Source: Flavobacterium hibernum (GTDB taxonomy: Bacteria; Bacteroidota; Bacteroidia; Flavobacteriales; Flavobacteriaceae). Taken from it: a stretch of DNA of 64,000 bases. The DNA is taken from contig NZ_JPRK01000008.1 of the NCBI RefSeq assembly GCF_000832125.1, positions 405,356 through 469,355 on the forward strand, in the 5' to 3' direction. The notes below the pieces were generated by a model, which was not told the DNA's origin, ran no database searches, and worked only from the letters and a program-made list of their open reading frames with translations. Made by a program: the position numbers and the translations under genes. Shown piece after piece: positions 42,682-54,200 of this stretch; position 1 is the stretch's first letter, and the number at the start of each line of letters is the position of its first letter.

Positions 42682-42723
42682 AAAAGATATTCGTTAAAAA
42701 GTTCCCAAATTTACGTTTTTTTC

Positions 42724-43323
42724 TTATTTAAAGAAATATAAAAATAAAAATAATAAAACCCACAATAAGTCTAGAAAGTGCCAATACATTGCACCTAGTT
42801 CTATACCAAGAGTTTGAGTCGAATTGTATTTTTGTTTAAAATGATTATAAATTACAATTAAAAGCGAAATTAACCCGCCTGCCAAGTGTAATAAGTGTAC
42901 AAAAGCAATTATATAAAGAAAAGTTGCAGTAATTGAACTCCCCTGACCTGTCATATAATAACCACTTTCCATGATTTGTCCAAAGCCTACAAATTGTAAA
43001 ACAACAAACAAAACACCTAATATTAATGTCGCCAAAAGAAAAGCTGTAGTTGCTCCTCTATTGTCTTTTTGAATTGCTTTTTTAGCTAAATAAAAAGTAA
43101 CACTGCATCCTATAATTACAGCTGTACTGAAAAAAAATGCAGTTGGTAATTCGAAATTCTTCAACCAGTCGGCCCTTGATTTACTTACCACAAATGCGCT
43201 CGTAAGTCCAGCAAACATCATGGTCATACTTACCATTGCGAACAACAAAATCAGTTTTGCAGATTTTGCTTTCCTTAATTGATCTTCCTCTGTTGTCATT
43301 GTCATTGTCATTGTCATTTCCAT
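42724..43323 (-). CDS. Cytochrome c oxidase subunit III, short form
   Basis: A 199-residue membrane protein of the COX3 superfamily, with five helices, FVHLLHLAGGLISLLIV and YWHFLDLLWVLLFLFLYFF as its closing motifs. The N-terminus MEMTMTMTMTTEED is encoded by a four-copy hexanucleotide repeat offering several in-frame ATG codons, so the exact start is uncertain by up to ten residues. It begins two bases after the ctaB stop and is followed by the long form. Confidence 0.92.
   Translation of the reverse strand: MEMTMTMTMTTEEDQLRKAKSAKLILLFAMVSMTMMFAGLTSAFVVSKSRADWLKNFELPTAFFFSTAVIIGCSVTFYLAKKAIQKDNRGATTAFLLATLILGVLFVVLQFVGFGQIMESGYYMTGQGSSITATFLYIIAFVHLLHLAGGLISLLIVIYNHFKQKYNSTQTLGIELGAMYWHFLDLLWVLLFLFLYFFK
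43294..43317 (-). repeat. Hexanucleotide tandem repeat at the start of the short subunit III gene
   Basis: Four copies of TGTCAT (ATGACA on the coding strand) encode the alternating Met-Thr near the N-terminus. Copy-number change would alter length by two residues per unit without shifting the frame. Confidence 0.85.
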
Positions 43324-43325
43324 AA

Positions 43326-44228
43326 CTATCTTAAAAATTTATCTACTATAAATACTATTTGCAGTAACGATATATACGAAACACTTACTAACATCAATGT
43401 TCTTGCTGCTTTTGCAGTTCTCAATTGATACAAACGTACTGCATAAAACAACATCCACAATCCTAATAAAAATACTAAAATCGCTGCTATTGGCGTAATA
43501 AACAATTGCCCAGTAAATCCTAGTAAAGGTAATAATGACGCTATTATAAGCCAAACTGTATATAAAATAATCTGCAATGCAGTCTTTCTGTCTTTTTTTC
43601 CGGTTGGCAACATAAATATCCCGGCTTTTTCATAATCTTCATACAAAAACCATCCAATTGCCCAAAAATGAGGAAATTGCCAAAAAAACTGAATCAAAAA
43701 CAATGTACCGGCTTCAATACCAAATTCTCCAGTTGCAGCAACCCATCCTAACATAAACGGAATTGCACCTGGAAAAGCCCCAACAAAAACTGATAACGAA
43801 GTTACTGTTTTTAAAGGTGTATAAATACTTGTATATAAAAATATTGAGATTGCAGCAAACATTGCCGACTTTGCATTTATTGTATACAAAAGTGCAATAC
43901 CAACAATGGTAAGCAAACTTGCAACAAACAAAGCCATTTTTGAAGACATACGTCCAGAAGGAACAGGGCGATTTTTTGTTCGATCCATTAAAGAATCGAT
44001 ATCTTTTTCGATGACCTGATTAAAAGCATTTGATGCTCCAACCATACAATATCCACCAATTGCCAAAACTGCCAATGTACTCCACTTAAAAGGATTCGAA
44101 TCATTAACTCCTAATAAATATCCCGCAACTGAAGAAAACAATACACTGATCGCCAAACCAGCCTTTGTTATCTCTTTGAAATCGGTAAATATTGATTTTA
44201 ATGAAAATGTATTTTTAGTAGCGTTCAA
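43326..44228 (-). CDS. ctaB: Heme o synthase (protoheme IX farnesyltransferase)
   Basis: CtaB transfers a farnesyl group to heme b to make heme o, the precursor of heme a in cytochrome oxidases. The 300-residue UbiA-family membrane protein has about nine helices and the two prenyl-diphosphate-binding Asp-rich regions: NAFNQVIEKDIDSLMDRTKNRPVPSG (residues ~64-90) and a YEDYEKAGIFMLP loop (~196-210). A -7 box (CAAATGTA on the plus strand, 44264-44271) precedes it. It is the first gene of the cox set. Confidence 0.95.
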   Translation of the reverse strand: MNATKNTFSLKSIFTDFKEITKAGLAISVLFSSVAGYLLGVNDSNPFKWSTLAVLAIGGYCMVGASNAFNQVIEKDIDSLMDRTKNRPVPSGRMSSKMALFVASLLTIVGIALLYTINAKSAMFAAISIFLYTSIYTPLKTVTSLSVFVGAFPGAIPFMLGWVAATGEFGIEAGTLFLIQFFWQFPHFWAIGWFLYEDYEKAGIFMLPTGKKDRKTALQIILYTVWLIIASLLPLLGFTGQLFITPIAAILVFLLGLWMLFYAVRLYQLRTAKAARTLMLVSVSYISLLQIVFIVDKFLR

Positions 44229-44387
44229 TACGGTGATTATTTGTATGTTTTTTTTGAGTGGTGCAAATGTACAAATTAGATTGTAGAATACTGACCTATA
44301 AAATTAGATTTTTTTCAATAAAACCTGTACAAAATAAGGACTTGTAAATCTTTAACACAATTATTTCGAAAAATCTTATTAAAAATC

Positions 44388-46511
44388 CTAGTAATCAAAA
44401 TACCAGTTGAAGATATCAGAACGTAATCCAATGGTAAACCAAGTTGTACTTTGCTTAAAAGTTGTAGCTGTTTCTTTAGTTGGATCAAAATTTCGATAAA
44501 TAAAACTACCAAAAAATTTCAAATTGGTCATTGGATTTATTAAATATCCACCTTGCACATCCGCTATAAAAATACTGGTCTTATTTCCCTGCCCCACTTT
44601 TACCCCTTTATCATAAGGACGTTTTTCTTCATAATTTTTAAAAATATTACCTCCGTAATTAAAACTATCCTCGGCAGTATCAAAATCCAAACCTCTTGTT
44701 CCAATTGTAAACTTGGCATCGGCAAAATAGCGACCTTTATGATAGCGACCTATAGCAACAAGTTCTTCAAAGTTACCTCCCCATTGATGCCCAATACTTT
44801 GATTATTATGTCCGTAATTTGTAATTACAGCGCTATGTGAGTATACATATGGGCGTACATGATTGTATTCTAATTGTACTAACAAGTCTTTAACCTCAAA
44901 AGCATTATAATATTTAGCTCCTAATTGGTATCCAAATTTGTTCTTCCAGCTATTATCGCCGCTTTTCATATCTCCCATAGAAAATTCATCTAGCAAAAAC
45001 TGAGCATACAAATTAATATTGTTATTCCATTTGTATTTGGATGTTATTCCTAAAAGCGCATTTCCACTTTTGGATGACGAAGAAAATTCTACTGAACGAT
45101 AAAAAATAATTGGATTAACAAAATTAATATCAAATCCTCTATTATTAGTATCTGTCCAAACTACTGATTCAAAAAAACCTAAATTCAGTTTATTCGAAAC
45201 ATTCCAACTTAAGTAATGGTTTGCCATAAACTTTGTTGCGTAGGTTTTCTCTAAAGTAACTTCAGGACGCACATCTTTTAACCACATATACGTATTGGTA
45301 TATTTAATTTTCCAAAATGTTGTATTGATCTTGAAATATGGATACGGACTTGCTCCATCACTCTCAAGTAACGAACGATATCCATCACCTATAAAATTTC
45401 TTCCGTAACCTAATTGCAAATCAAAAAATTTACTTGGCGCATATGTAATATTAGCTTCGGCTAAAGGAAAATCATAAGCATCTGTTTTAAATCGTTTTGC
45501 AATTCCCATTCCTGGAATAATAGCCGGATTTCCTCCAGATGGCTTTAAAGTTTCAGCATAATCATTGTAATAACCGGCAAAACGACCTTGACTTTCAAAA
45601 ATTGTTGTTGTAAAGTTAATTTGCTTTCCTAATCCTCCTCTAAAATTTAAAGCACGTGTATTTACGTATGAATAAGAAGCATCCAAATCTGAAGCTTTAC
45701 CCATTTGCAAATCAAGAATAGGATTTAATGACAACCAATAATCCTCACCTTGAATCTGAACCAGATTCTCGTTCCAAAATTTTCTTCCCAACCAAGTTGA
45801 CACATTTTTTTGAAGGGATTCATTTACAGCTTTTAAATTATAATATTTTGAAACTTCGACATAAGTATAAGGTTTAGAAGCAGTATGATTATTACTCCCT
45901 ACTTGATTCATCGCTCCGTCAAATTGAGCATAATAACTATGAGAAAATGGAATATTCAGATGACTTTCAAACTCAGGATTATTGTATTTTTTATACACAA
46001 TACTATCCAATTCTGTCATTGGTTTTTCAATAGGCTTTAAAATCTGGGCCGCTACTAATCCTTCTGCAGCAATTTGATCTGAATTCTTTAAAGGAATATC
46101 AATTGAAATCGTATATTTTGAATACGTTGGTTTTCCGTTATAAGTTGAGGGTTTTATTTTCTGAAATTTACCAAAAACACGTTTAGCTTCTTCAGATAAT
46201 GCTTCATCTACTGCATTTACATAAATTACTTTAAACTCTCCATTTGCATCAACTTCAAAAAGCACCTTAACCTCTCCTTTGTAGTTTGCTTGCTTTAAAT
46301 TCTCAGGCACTACATAATTTTGAAATACAAAATCCTGGACTTCTTTATAAAAGCAATTTTCTAACTTCTTAGATTGTAAATTTTCACAATTTAGAAAAAC
46401 AGGAAATTGCTCTGATGTAAAACCAGTTTTAATTGATGAAGTATTATTTTCTTGAGAAAAGGCAAATAAAACAGATAATGTAAAAGTAAAAGATAGAAAA
46501 ATCTTATTCAC
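44388..46511 (-). CDS. remB: Gliding motility protein RemB
   Basis: RemB is a surface or outer-membrane protein of Flavobacterium johnsoniae needed for full motility and phage sensitivity. The 707-residue product has a signal peptide (after FAFSQ), an N-terminal TonB_C-like region (~75-140, EVKVLFEVDANGEFKVIYV) and a large C-terminal strand-rich barrel part (~180-707). I assign it from length, this domain pattern and the gene order deoC-vanZ-gcvH-sprA, which matches my memory of the F. johnsoniae remB-sprA region. No terminator is evident downstream. Confidence 0.8.
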   Translation of the reverse strand: MNKIFLSFTFTLSVLFAFSQENNTSSIKTGFTSEQFPVFLNCENLQSKKLENCFYKEVQDFVFQNYVVPENLKQANYKGEVKVLFEVDANGEFKVIYVNAVDEALSEEAKRVFGKFQKIKPSTYNGKPTYSKYTISIDIPLKNSDQIAAEGLVAAQILKPIEKPMTELDSIVYKKYNNPEFESHLNIPFSHSYYAQFDGAMNQVGSNNHTASKPYTYVEVSKYYNLKAVNESLQKNVSTWLGRKFWNENLVQIQGEDYWLSLNPILDLQMGKASDLDASYSYVNTRALNFRGGLGKQINFTTTIFESQGRFAGYYNDYAETLKPSGGNPAIIPGMGIAKRFKTDAYDFPLAEANITYAPSKFFDLQLGYGRNFIGDGYRSLLESDGASPYPYFKINTTFWKIKYTNTYMWLKDVRPEVTLEKTYATKFMANHYLSWNVSNKLNLGFFESVVWTDTNNRGFDINFVNPIIFYRSVEFSSSSKSGNALLGITSKYKWNNNINLYAQFLLDEFSMGDMKSGDNSWKNKFGYQLGAKYYNAFEVKDLLVQLEYNHVRPYVYSHSAVITNYGHNNQSIGHQWGGNFEELVAIGRYHKGRYFADAKFTIGTRGLDFDTAEDSFNYGGNIFKNYEEKRPYDKGVKVGQGNKTSIFIADVQGGYLINPMTNLKFFGSFIYRNFDPTKETATTFKQSTTWFTIGLRSDIFNWYFDY

Positions 46512-46529
46512 GTAAATTTTGGTTTTTAT

Positions 46530-47273
46530 TTAATATTGATTTGGAGTATTACCTCCGCTAGCGATTGCTTTTGCGGCCGAGGTACCGATGCGCTTAACAC
46601 CTAAACGAATCATTTCTATAGCATCTTCATAAGATCGAACTCCCCCGGCAGCTTTTACGGAAAGAGGCGATGCATTTTCTAACATCATTATTATAGTTGG
46701 AATAGTTGCTCCGTTTGGCAAATCGTTTTCAGTTTTATAAAAGCCTGTAGATGATTTTACAAAAACAGAAGAGTAATGTTCTTCTTTAAAATTAGAAATA
46801 ACAACATTTTTGATCAAGGCCGAAAGCTGAATTATTTGCGTTTCGTTTAGAGCTGCAACTTCAATAATCCACTTTACTGTTTTGTTATTCGCCAAACCAA
46901 TTTGTGTTCCTATCAATATTTCTTGTTTTACAAGAGCAAGATCACCATTTTTAAAAGCTTCATAATTGCAAACAAAATCCAGATCGTCTGCTCCGTCTTC
47001 AATTGCTTTATTTGCTTCCTTGATTTTTATTTCCAGATCTGATTTCCCTTCCGGAAAGTCGATAACGGTGCCAACAAGTAAAGTTGAATTGGATTTCAGA
47101 ATCATTTCTTTGGCCAAAACAACATATTCCGGCCGAATCATAATCAATTTAAAACCTTCATGAATTGCCTCAATAATAGCTTTTTTTACTACAAGAGTAT
47201 TTTCTGCTTCTGTAAGTCCGGCTTGAGAGGCAGTTTTTAAATAGGTCGAATCTAAATATTGCTTAACATTCAT
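46530..47273 (-). CDS. deoC: Deoxyribose-phosphate aldolase
   Basis: DeoC cleaves 2-deoxyribose 5-phosphate into glyceraldehyde 3-phosphate and acetaldehyde in deoxynucleoside catabolism. The 247-residue TIM barrel has the Schiff-base Lys173 in FVKSSTGF, the conserved Asp in DDLDFVCNYEAF, and the phosphate-binding KAAGGVRSYEDA near the end with IGTSAA. It stands 18 bases before remB on the same strand. A -7-like box (CAAAAATA, 47300-47307) precedes it. Confidence 0.95.
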   Translation of the reverse strand: MNVKQYLDSTYLKTASQAGLTEAENTLVVKKAIIEAIHEGFKLIMIRPEYVVLAKEMILKSNSTLLVGTVIDFPEGKSDLEIKIKEANKAIEDGADDLDFVCNYEAFKNGDLALVKQEILIGTQIGLANNKTVKWIIEVAALNETQIIQLSALIKNVVISNFKEEHYSSVFVKSSTGFYKTENDLPNGATIPTIIMMLENASPLSVKAAGGVRSYEDAIEMIRLGVKRIGTSAAKAIASGGNTPNQY

Positions 47274-47358
47274 GATTTCTGAAAGTGCTAGAATTGGAAC
47301 AAAAATACATTTTAAATTGAGAAAATAATATTCTTTTTATCCCTTGATTACTAGGCAA

Positions 47359-47380
47359 TAAAAAACCCACCGAGGTGGGT
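47359..47380 (-). terminator. Rho-independent terminator after vanZ
   Basis: The stem ACCCAC with GTGGGT (47365-47370, 47375-47380) is followed on the minus strand by a T-run, ten bases after the vanZ stop. It separates gcvH-vanZ from deoC. Confidence 0.85.
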
Positions 47381-47390
47381 AATTAAATTC

Positions 47391-47774
47391 TTATATTCTA
47401 TCTATCTGTTTCTTTAAAACTATGGCTGCAAAAACTCCAAATAGAGCTCCAATTGCATTTGCTAAAATGTCGGCTACATCTGCTTGTCGCGTCGTAGTTA
47501 AAACGCTCTGTAAAATTTCGATTGTAATTCCAAAAAAAACCGAAAATATAAACGAAATAAAATAGGCTTTATAATCGTCTGGTGCTTTTCCTTTAAGCTC
47601 TTTTTTGAAAAACAAAATCCAGGAAAATGTGAATCCGAAGTGAAAACAAAAATGAACAATTTTGTCCATATTAGGGATATTCACAGCAGGAATATTACTC
47701 GAATCTGTCAAACAAAAATAAGTGATAATTCCTGAACAAATTATCGCCCAGAGTAAGAGCAATTGTTTAGGCAC
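47391..47774 (-). CDS. VanZ-family membrane protein
   Basis: A 127-residue protein with four membrane helices and the VanZ pattern: [20 protein letters not shown], and [34 protein letters not shown] (E-x2-Q, R-x2-DxxD-x4-N-x2-G). VanZ proteins affect teicoplanin sensitivity in enterococci; the flavobacterial role is unknown. It overlaps the gcvH end by 8 bases, so the two are translationally coupled. Confidence 0.88.
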   Translation of the reverse strand: MPKQLLLLWAIICSGIITYFCLTDSSNIPAVNIPNMDKIVHFCFHFGFTFSWILFFKKELKGKAPDDYKAYFISFIFSVFFGITIEILQSVLTTTRQADVADILANAIGALFGVFAAIVLKKQIDRI

Positions 47775-48147
47775 CGATAAGTTGTTTATAAGCTTCGTCA
47801 GATAATAATGAATCTATTTCTGATGCATCTGAAATTTTTATTTTAATCATCCAACCTGCTCCATAAGGATCAGAATTAACTGTTTCTGGCGCACTTTCCA
47901 AACTTTCATTAAAGGCAATAATTTCTCCTGTTAAAGGCAAAAACAAATCAGATACTGTTTTTACAGCTTCAACTGTTCCAAAAACTTCATCTTTATCAAG
48001 TGTTTGATCTAAAGTTTCTACTTCAACATACACGATATCCCCTAACTCTTTTTGTGCAAAATGAGTAATTCCTACAGTTGCCACATCTCCTTCGATGCTA
48101 ACCCATTCGTGATCTTTTGTGTACTTTAAATTTGCTGGTATGCTCAT
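47767..48147 (-). CDS. gcvH: Glycine cleavage system H protein
   Basis: GcvH carries the lipoyl arm that shuttles the aminomethyl group between the P, T and L proteins. The 126-residue protein has the standard barrel-sandwich fold and the lipoylated Lys63 in [14 protein letters not shown]. The start [15 protein letters not shown] and the [10 protein letters not shown] end are typical. It lies downstream of sprA and overlaps vanZ; other glycine-cleavage genes are not in the window. Confidence 0.96.
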   Translation of the reverse strand: MSIPANLKYTKDHEWVSIEGDVATVGITHFAQKELGDIVYVEVETLDQTLDKDEVFGTVEAVKTVSDLFLPLTGEIIAFNESLESAPETVNSDPYGAGWMIKIKISDASEIDSLLSDEAYKQLIGA

Positions 48148-48232
48148 AATACTATGTTTGAAAATTGATAATTTAATTTTTAAGCCACAAATGTAATAAT
48201 CTTCTAATGAAATCTAGTTTAGAAACTAAAAA

Positions 48233-51200
48233 TTAATTTCCGAAATTATATCGCAGCGTGAATCCTGATCTAATATTTGTTAAAGGGAATGATGTCGAAA
48301 TCACGGCTTTCGAGAACGAATGATCGTAATAAAATATAGCAGTCAGGTTTTTACTAAAGGCATAATCTGCTGTTAGTTTTAATGACCATATATTTTGTCC
48401 TGCTGCCAATTGATTGTTATCGTAATCTAAATAACGTACTAATGTCTGATTGTTTCGATAAGAGAAATCAGCCTTTAGATTGATATCACTTTTAATGATT
48501 CCGGTAGGACTATCAGCAAGTCTTGATGAGAAAATAACGTCTTTAAAACGATATCCTAAACCAACAACATATTCCATTCCTTTTACTTCGGTCAACAAAT
48601 TATTATCAAAACTCATCGACAAAGCTCTGTCTTTTTTAATTTCTGTAAGTACACGCAAAGAGCTTTTTAATTCAAAATCCATTCTAATAAGCGGACTAAA
48701 CTGCTCTACTAAATTGACATTTGACATGATCGTTTTATTAAAGAAATTGGTATTTACATCTTGACCTCCCGGTTTTTCAGTAAAATCAAAATTTGATCTA
48801 AATTGATTTATTGTATACGACGCTCTATAGTTATTTTGCAATGAGAAACGTTTGAATTTATCTTTGAAAAACTTGTAACGCATTAAACCATTATATTTTA
48901 TACTCCAGTTTGGAATTGGAAAACTCCTAAAAATATCTGTTGAACTACTTGATGCATTTCCTCCTGAATATGCTGCCAAAAATGCCGGCAATAAAACAGC
49001 CTGATTACTTTTTGTATAACCTATAGGATATCCTTGATTCGCAACATAAACTTTATAATTAGGATCTGTTTCGGCAGGAATTGGATTATTTGCATCCCCA
49101 TATCTTGGAATCACAGCTCCTGCACCATAATGATCTGCCGCCAAACGATCAGCAATAATCAAACGATTATTTCTAAAATCATCAAATGCTGCTGACTGGG
49201 TTTCGTTACTTGTCGAGAATGCAGTTTTAATCAATATTGTCGAAATCGAGAACATCCCGTAAGTATACGGAGATAAAGCTACATAAGGGTTTTCTTTTGT
49301 AAAATCAACACTATATTGCTCTGATCTGTTTTCAGAATAAGCACGATCCATTGCTAAATCTATCTTTAAGTCAGGTAGCAAATCTATATTAGCTGTAACT
49401 TTTAAAAGCTTGTTTGTTACTTGGGTAAAATTCTGATTGAAATCCTGATAAGATGTTAACCAACCGTTTTTCGCCGCTTCGTAACGTATATCATCCTGAC
49501 TTCCAAAAACAAATCCTAGAGTTGGTCTTGATGTACCAAAGAAACCAACTCCTGGTGTATAACCAGGTAAAACAGTTCCGCTATTTTTTGTATAGTTAAC
49601 TTGAATATTTTTTACACTTGTCAAAATTCCTATCATACCATCATAAAACGGACTACTGCTTGTTACAGGCTTAGCTGTATTTACAATCTTTTCTCCTGGT
49701 TTTGGTGGCGCAGTTGGTTTAGGCTTCGATGTTGATTTTTTCCCTCCCGGAGTTAGCCCCAAATACTTATACAACATATTCATATTAAGAGTTGTTGTAA
49801 GTGTATTTGAATTAGCATTCTGAATAGTATTCCCTAAATCATACAAAGTTGTTGTTCCGTCCGGATTTTCTTTTTCGTATTGAGAAAATGCGGTTGAAGA
49901 ACGTTGCCAATTATAATCTGCCGTATAAGAATATGTTGCTTTTACAAAACCAAAAACTGGAATTTTATTGATTGGAATATCATAATTCAACACCAATTGT
50001 TGTACATGTTGATTTGGAGTTCCAATATCAAAATAATCATCCCAGATATTAAAATCTTGTTTTGGTGTATTATCATCGTTTAAAAAGTTTCTAACGATAT
50101 TATTTGATGCCGCTGTATAGTTTAATTTTAATGATTTTGTCAAATTAAAACCAAATCCATATTGATAATTAAACGCAAAGTTTCTTCTGTACAAAGGATC
50201 AAGCCCAATTCCCTGAACTTCAACTTGTCGATATTGCTGACGGTTACTTTGTCTTAAAATATTTGTATTAAAAGAGATATTGGATGGTAAATAATTAAAA
50301 TTAAAATCACTTAGCAATTTCCAATAATCACTTTTTTTCATGAATTTGGTTTGCTTGAACGGAACTACTTCTTTTGGCTGAAAAGTATATGCATAATTTA
50401 CTGCCGAGTTTGATTGTTCATCTACATAGGACTCTACTTCGTAGTCATGTCGTTCTACTTGATTATACGATTGTGAAAATGTAAAGTTTTCGACATCGTA
50501 AACATGCGGTTTTTGTTCTGGCGCTCTGTCTTTTCTTACTCCAATAAAGTTAATGCTTCGACGTTTTGTATAGTCAACCGCACGGGTTCTAATATTGTCT
50601 TTTTCTGCCGGATCTGTTGTTTCTCTAATTAACTGATCCAGTTTTATATCCTGATTAAAAGGATCATACTCCGGAGTTATTACTTCTTCTCCAATCGCAT
50701 AATTAAATGGCAAATTAATTCCCCATTTACGTGGTAACAACTTACCTAAATTAAGATTTGTAACGATGTTATATTGCTGAAGATCTTCACGACTTCTTTC
50801 ATTTGCACCTTGCTCTAAAGATCCGAAACCTATTGTACTTTTCTTACCGGTTGCAGAGACAGTTGCAAAATCGGCCATATTGGTATCAACATTTAATATT
50901 GCTGCCATTCCGCCTTTATTCTCCAAATCTGCCATACGAAGTTCGTTAAACCAAACCTCTCCTTTTATGTCTTTATGATCTGCTTTACTCTTAACACCGA
51001 CCATTAAATTTCGAACTAAACCAAAGTTAGGATTTCCTTTTATACCCAATCTTAATTTACTATCACCATCGCCACCATTTATACTTAAATCATCGTCTGG
51101 ATAATATACACCATTAATATCTCGCTTATCAGAATTGATATCGATACTCATTGCCTTAATTTTCATTTTGGTCAATAACTCCAACGCCAAATCAATGTTG

Positions 51201-54200
51201 TTTTCTTCAAGCCAAACCTGATCTGGACTAATTGTACAAGACCCTCCTGTTCTGGTTACCTTTAATGGAATTTCGATTTGATAAAAGTTTTGTGTGTAAT
51301 CATTTCCAAAACGAATAAAACCAACCATTTCGTCATCTAATAAAGTGTTTTCATTTGGCAAAGATTCTGCGTGTAAAAACATTTTTAATCTTTTGTATTG
51401 ACGCATATCAACACTTACACTTTTAAAAACTCCTCTTGAATCATTGTATTGTAATCCTGCTCCACCAATTCTTAAAGCTAATGCTTGTTCGTTTTGATTG
51501 ATAATGGTATTGTTGTTATACAATTGTTCTCTTTGTACACCTGGAGGAACTACATAATTCACTGGGCATTTTGTACTGTTTTCCTGAATATTTACTGCCG
51601 AAACATCAAATTCTGTTCCGTCATCATTTGGAGTTGGATCGTTTGCATCAAGTGAACCTGTATATCTTCTCCATTCTCCTCTCACCAAATCTAAGGCTCC
51701 AAAACGAACCGTCATTTGACTATTAAATCCAGTCATAAACATACGCATGAATCTAATAGATCTAAAATCTGTAATGTTTCCAATTGTATTTTGTGGTTGA
51801 GAAACCGGAATCTTAAACTGAATCCATCTTGCAGTTGTTGTCGATCCGTTTGGCAATTCGACGTTGCTTACTTCACGAATATCTGTAATGTAGTTTTGTC
51901 CAACCTGCATTCCTGGTTTTACATCAATACTGTATTCATAATAAGCATTGATTGTACTCATGGTATTATCACGGTTAATATCTTCAACATCTGGCAATGT
52001 TGTTGACCCACGATTAGGATCGTCGACGCTTACAGCCGAGTTTCCTTCTGTACCGTTGTAATTTTTATAACGGTCTAGAACTCCTCCATCTGTATTTAAA
52101 TAATACGTGTAATCATCTGCCGCTGGATCTTTTTCTCCTGCATAATTGGTATAAATCGCTCCTTCTGTAGAACTTGGCAAACCGTCTAAACCAACGTCTT
52201 GATTTCTACGATTATTAGCATTTGTATCAAAGGCATAGATTAATGATTGCGATGCAGGAACATCTCCCCAAAGTGGTCGCGGATTCACCATGATTTGATC
52301 TGGCCCTAATCCATTTTCATATTGTTTTCTTCCGTCTTTTAAAACATCCTCAGAAATCTCACCTAAGTTAAAATATATTTTTCCTGTATTAGTTGTTGGC
52401 GCTTCGCCTGTTCCAACATAAGGATCTAAAACCCAAAATTGAATATACTCAACATTACCTTGTTCGAAATTGGTTGAATTTAAAGCACGCATAATACCAC
52501 CAAAATTAGAGTTTGCCGGATTTGCACTAAAGTTTGGATTATTATTATATGGTCCTCTATCGGATGGATAATAACTTAAATCTAACGTATTAACTACCTG
52601 TATTTGTCCCTGAGCAATATCTGTATTTGGATATAACTCACGACTGTAAATACGTCTGGTTGTATTTAACGATAAATCATCATTTGAAATTCCTGCTGGT
52701 TTTGATGCATAAAAAATAGGATCAATTGTGTACCAAGATAATTTTGCACGTTTGTATCCGTACTCTAATGTATTTGAATTGGCATTAAAAGTATTATCAT
52801 TTATAGAATTAACAAATGGCGTTGAAGCTAAACTCCATGCATAGGCAGAACGCATATCGATTGTTGATTGCGAACCTTCAAAATCATCAATATATATAGT
52901 TGCTTCTCCTTCAAAATCACTAGCTTTTGGTGCGTCTGGTTTTAGGAAAGCTACTTCTCCACGTATCGAAAGGTTTGATGGAACATCTGTGTCAATGTTT
53001 GGTAATTTATTTACTAATCTGGTAAAGAAAGGAACTTCGGTTGAGTAGTTTCCATTAAATCCAAAAATGGCATTATTTACAGATTCCTGACCATAACTAG
53101 ATTTTTGAGTAAAAGGCTTTTCGGTCATTCTTAAATAAGTTCCACCAACTACAAAATTATCTGAAATTTTATGCTCGACATTGAAACCTATAAATCTTCG
53201 TGTTTGTTGTCCAAAAATAGAGTTGTTCTCCAAGGAAACTTCAATTGGAGTATTAGACGCTTGAAGCGAAGGATCTAAAATTTGAACTCGACCCAATTGA
53301 TAATCGACACTATAGTCAATACCTTCTACAAGTCTTCGTCCGGCAGCCATAACAACTACGGAACCTTGCGGAACATTAAACGCTCCAATTGGAATTCCGT
53401 TACTTCCAGATGATTTGTACTTTCCTCTTAACAAAAATTTGTTTTTATCACTGTCTTGCAAAGCTCCAGATTGTGTATTTCGATACATGTTTCTAAACAC
53501 GTATTTCTGCTGATTTGCATTGTATGAGTTTGGATCATCATAATTTTCTGCTGATCCTGAATTTTGTAATTTATTAAATAAAAGCTCTCCAAACGGCTCT
53601 TTTGTGGTAAAGATAATTCGACCGTTTTGAACATCAACTGTTACTCCCGGAATGTAATCAAAGAAACCATCTCCACCTGTCTGGGGATCATTGTTGTAAT
53701 TTAATCGATCTAAATTAAAGACGTTTAATAAAGGAGTTTGATCTACTTTATTGTCCGGACTAGGGTTCGCCGGGAAAGTTGTTCCTGGAACTGGCGAAAT
53801 ATAATTTATTGGCGAAGGATCTGTATAAAGTATATTTAATCTAAAATCGTCTTGTTTAATTTGATAAGCCTGAGGTATTTGATACACGTTTTTCATCATC
53901 AAATTCCAAACTGGATTTTGAACATTTGTCAAATTACTTTTCAGCATTTTTAAGACTAAACTTTGTGTAATAATTGCTTGATTGGCATTGTTATTTCCGG
54001 TAACTACGGTTCCGTCAACCCCATCACTTCCAAATTCCCCAACCTGATACACTTTTCCTCCAACTGTATATTCAAATGCTACGGCAAGAATTTCATCATT
54101 TGCCAACCGTTGTTGTAAAGAGATATATCCTAATTGTGCATTATAAGTATATTCGGCAGTTGTTAATTTTCTGGCATTCTCAAGAACAGAATAATCTGTT

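Noticed and set aside
46966..47163. Plus-strand frame inside deoC
   Set aside because: It lies wholly within a well-supported gene in another frame.
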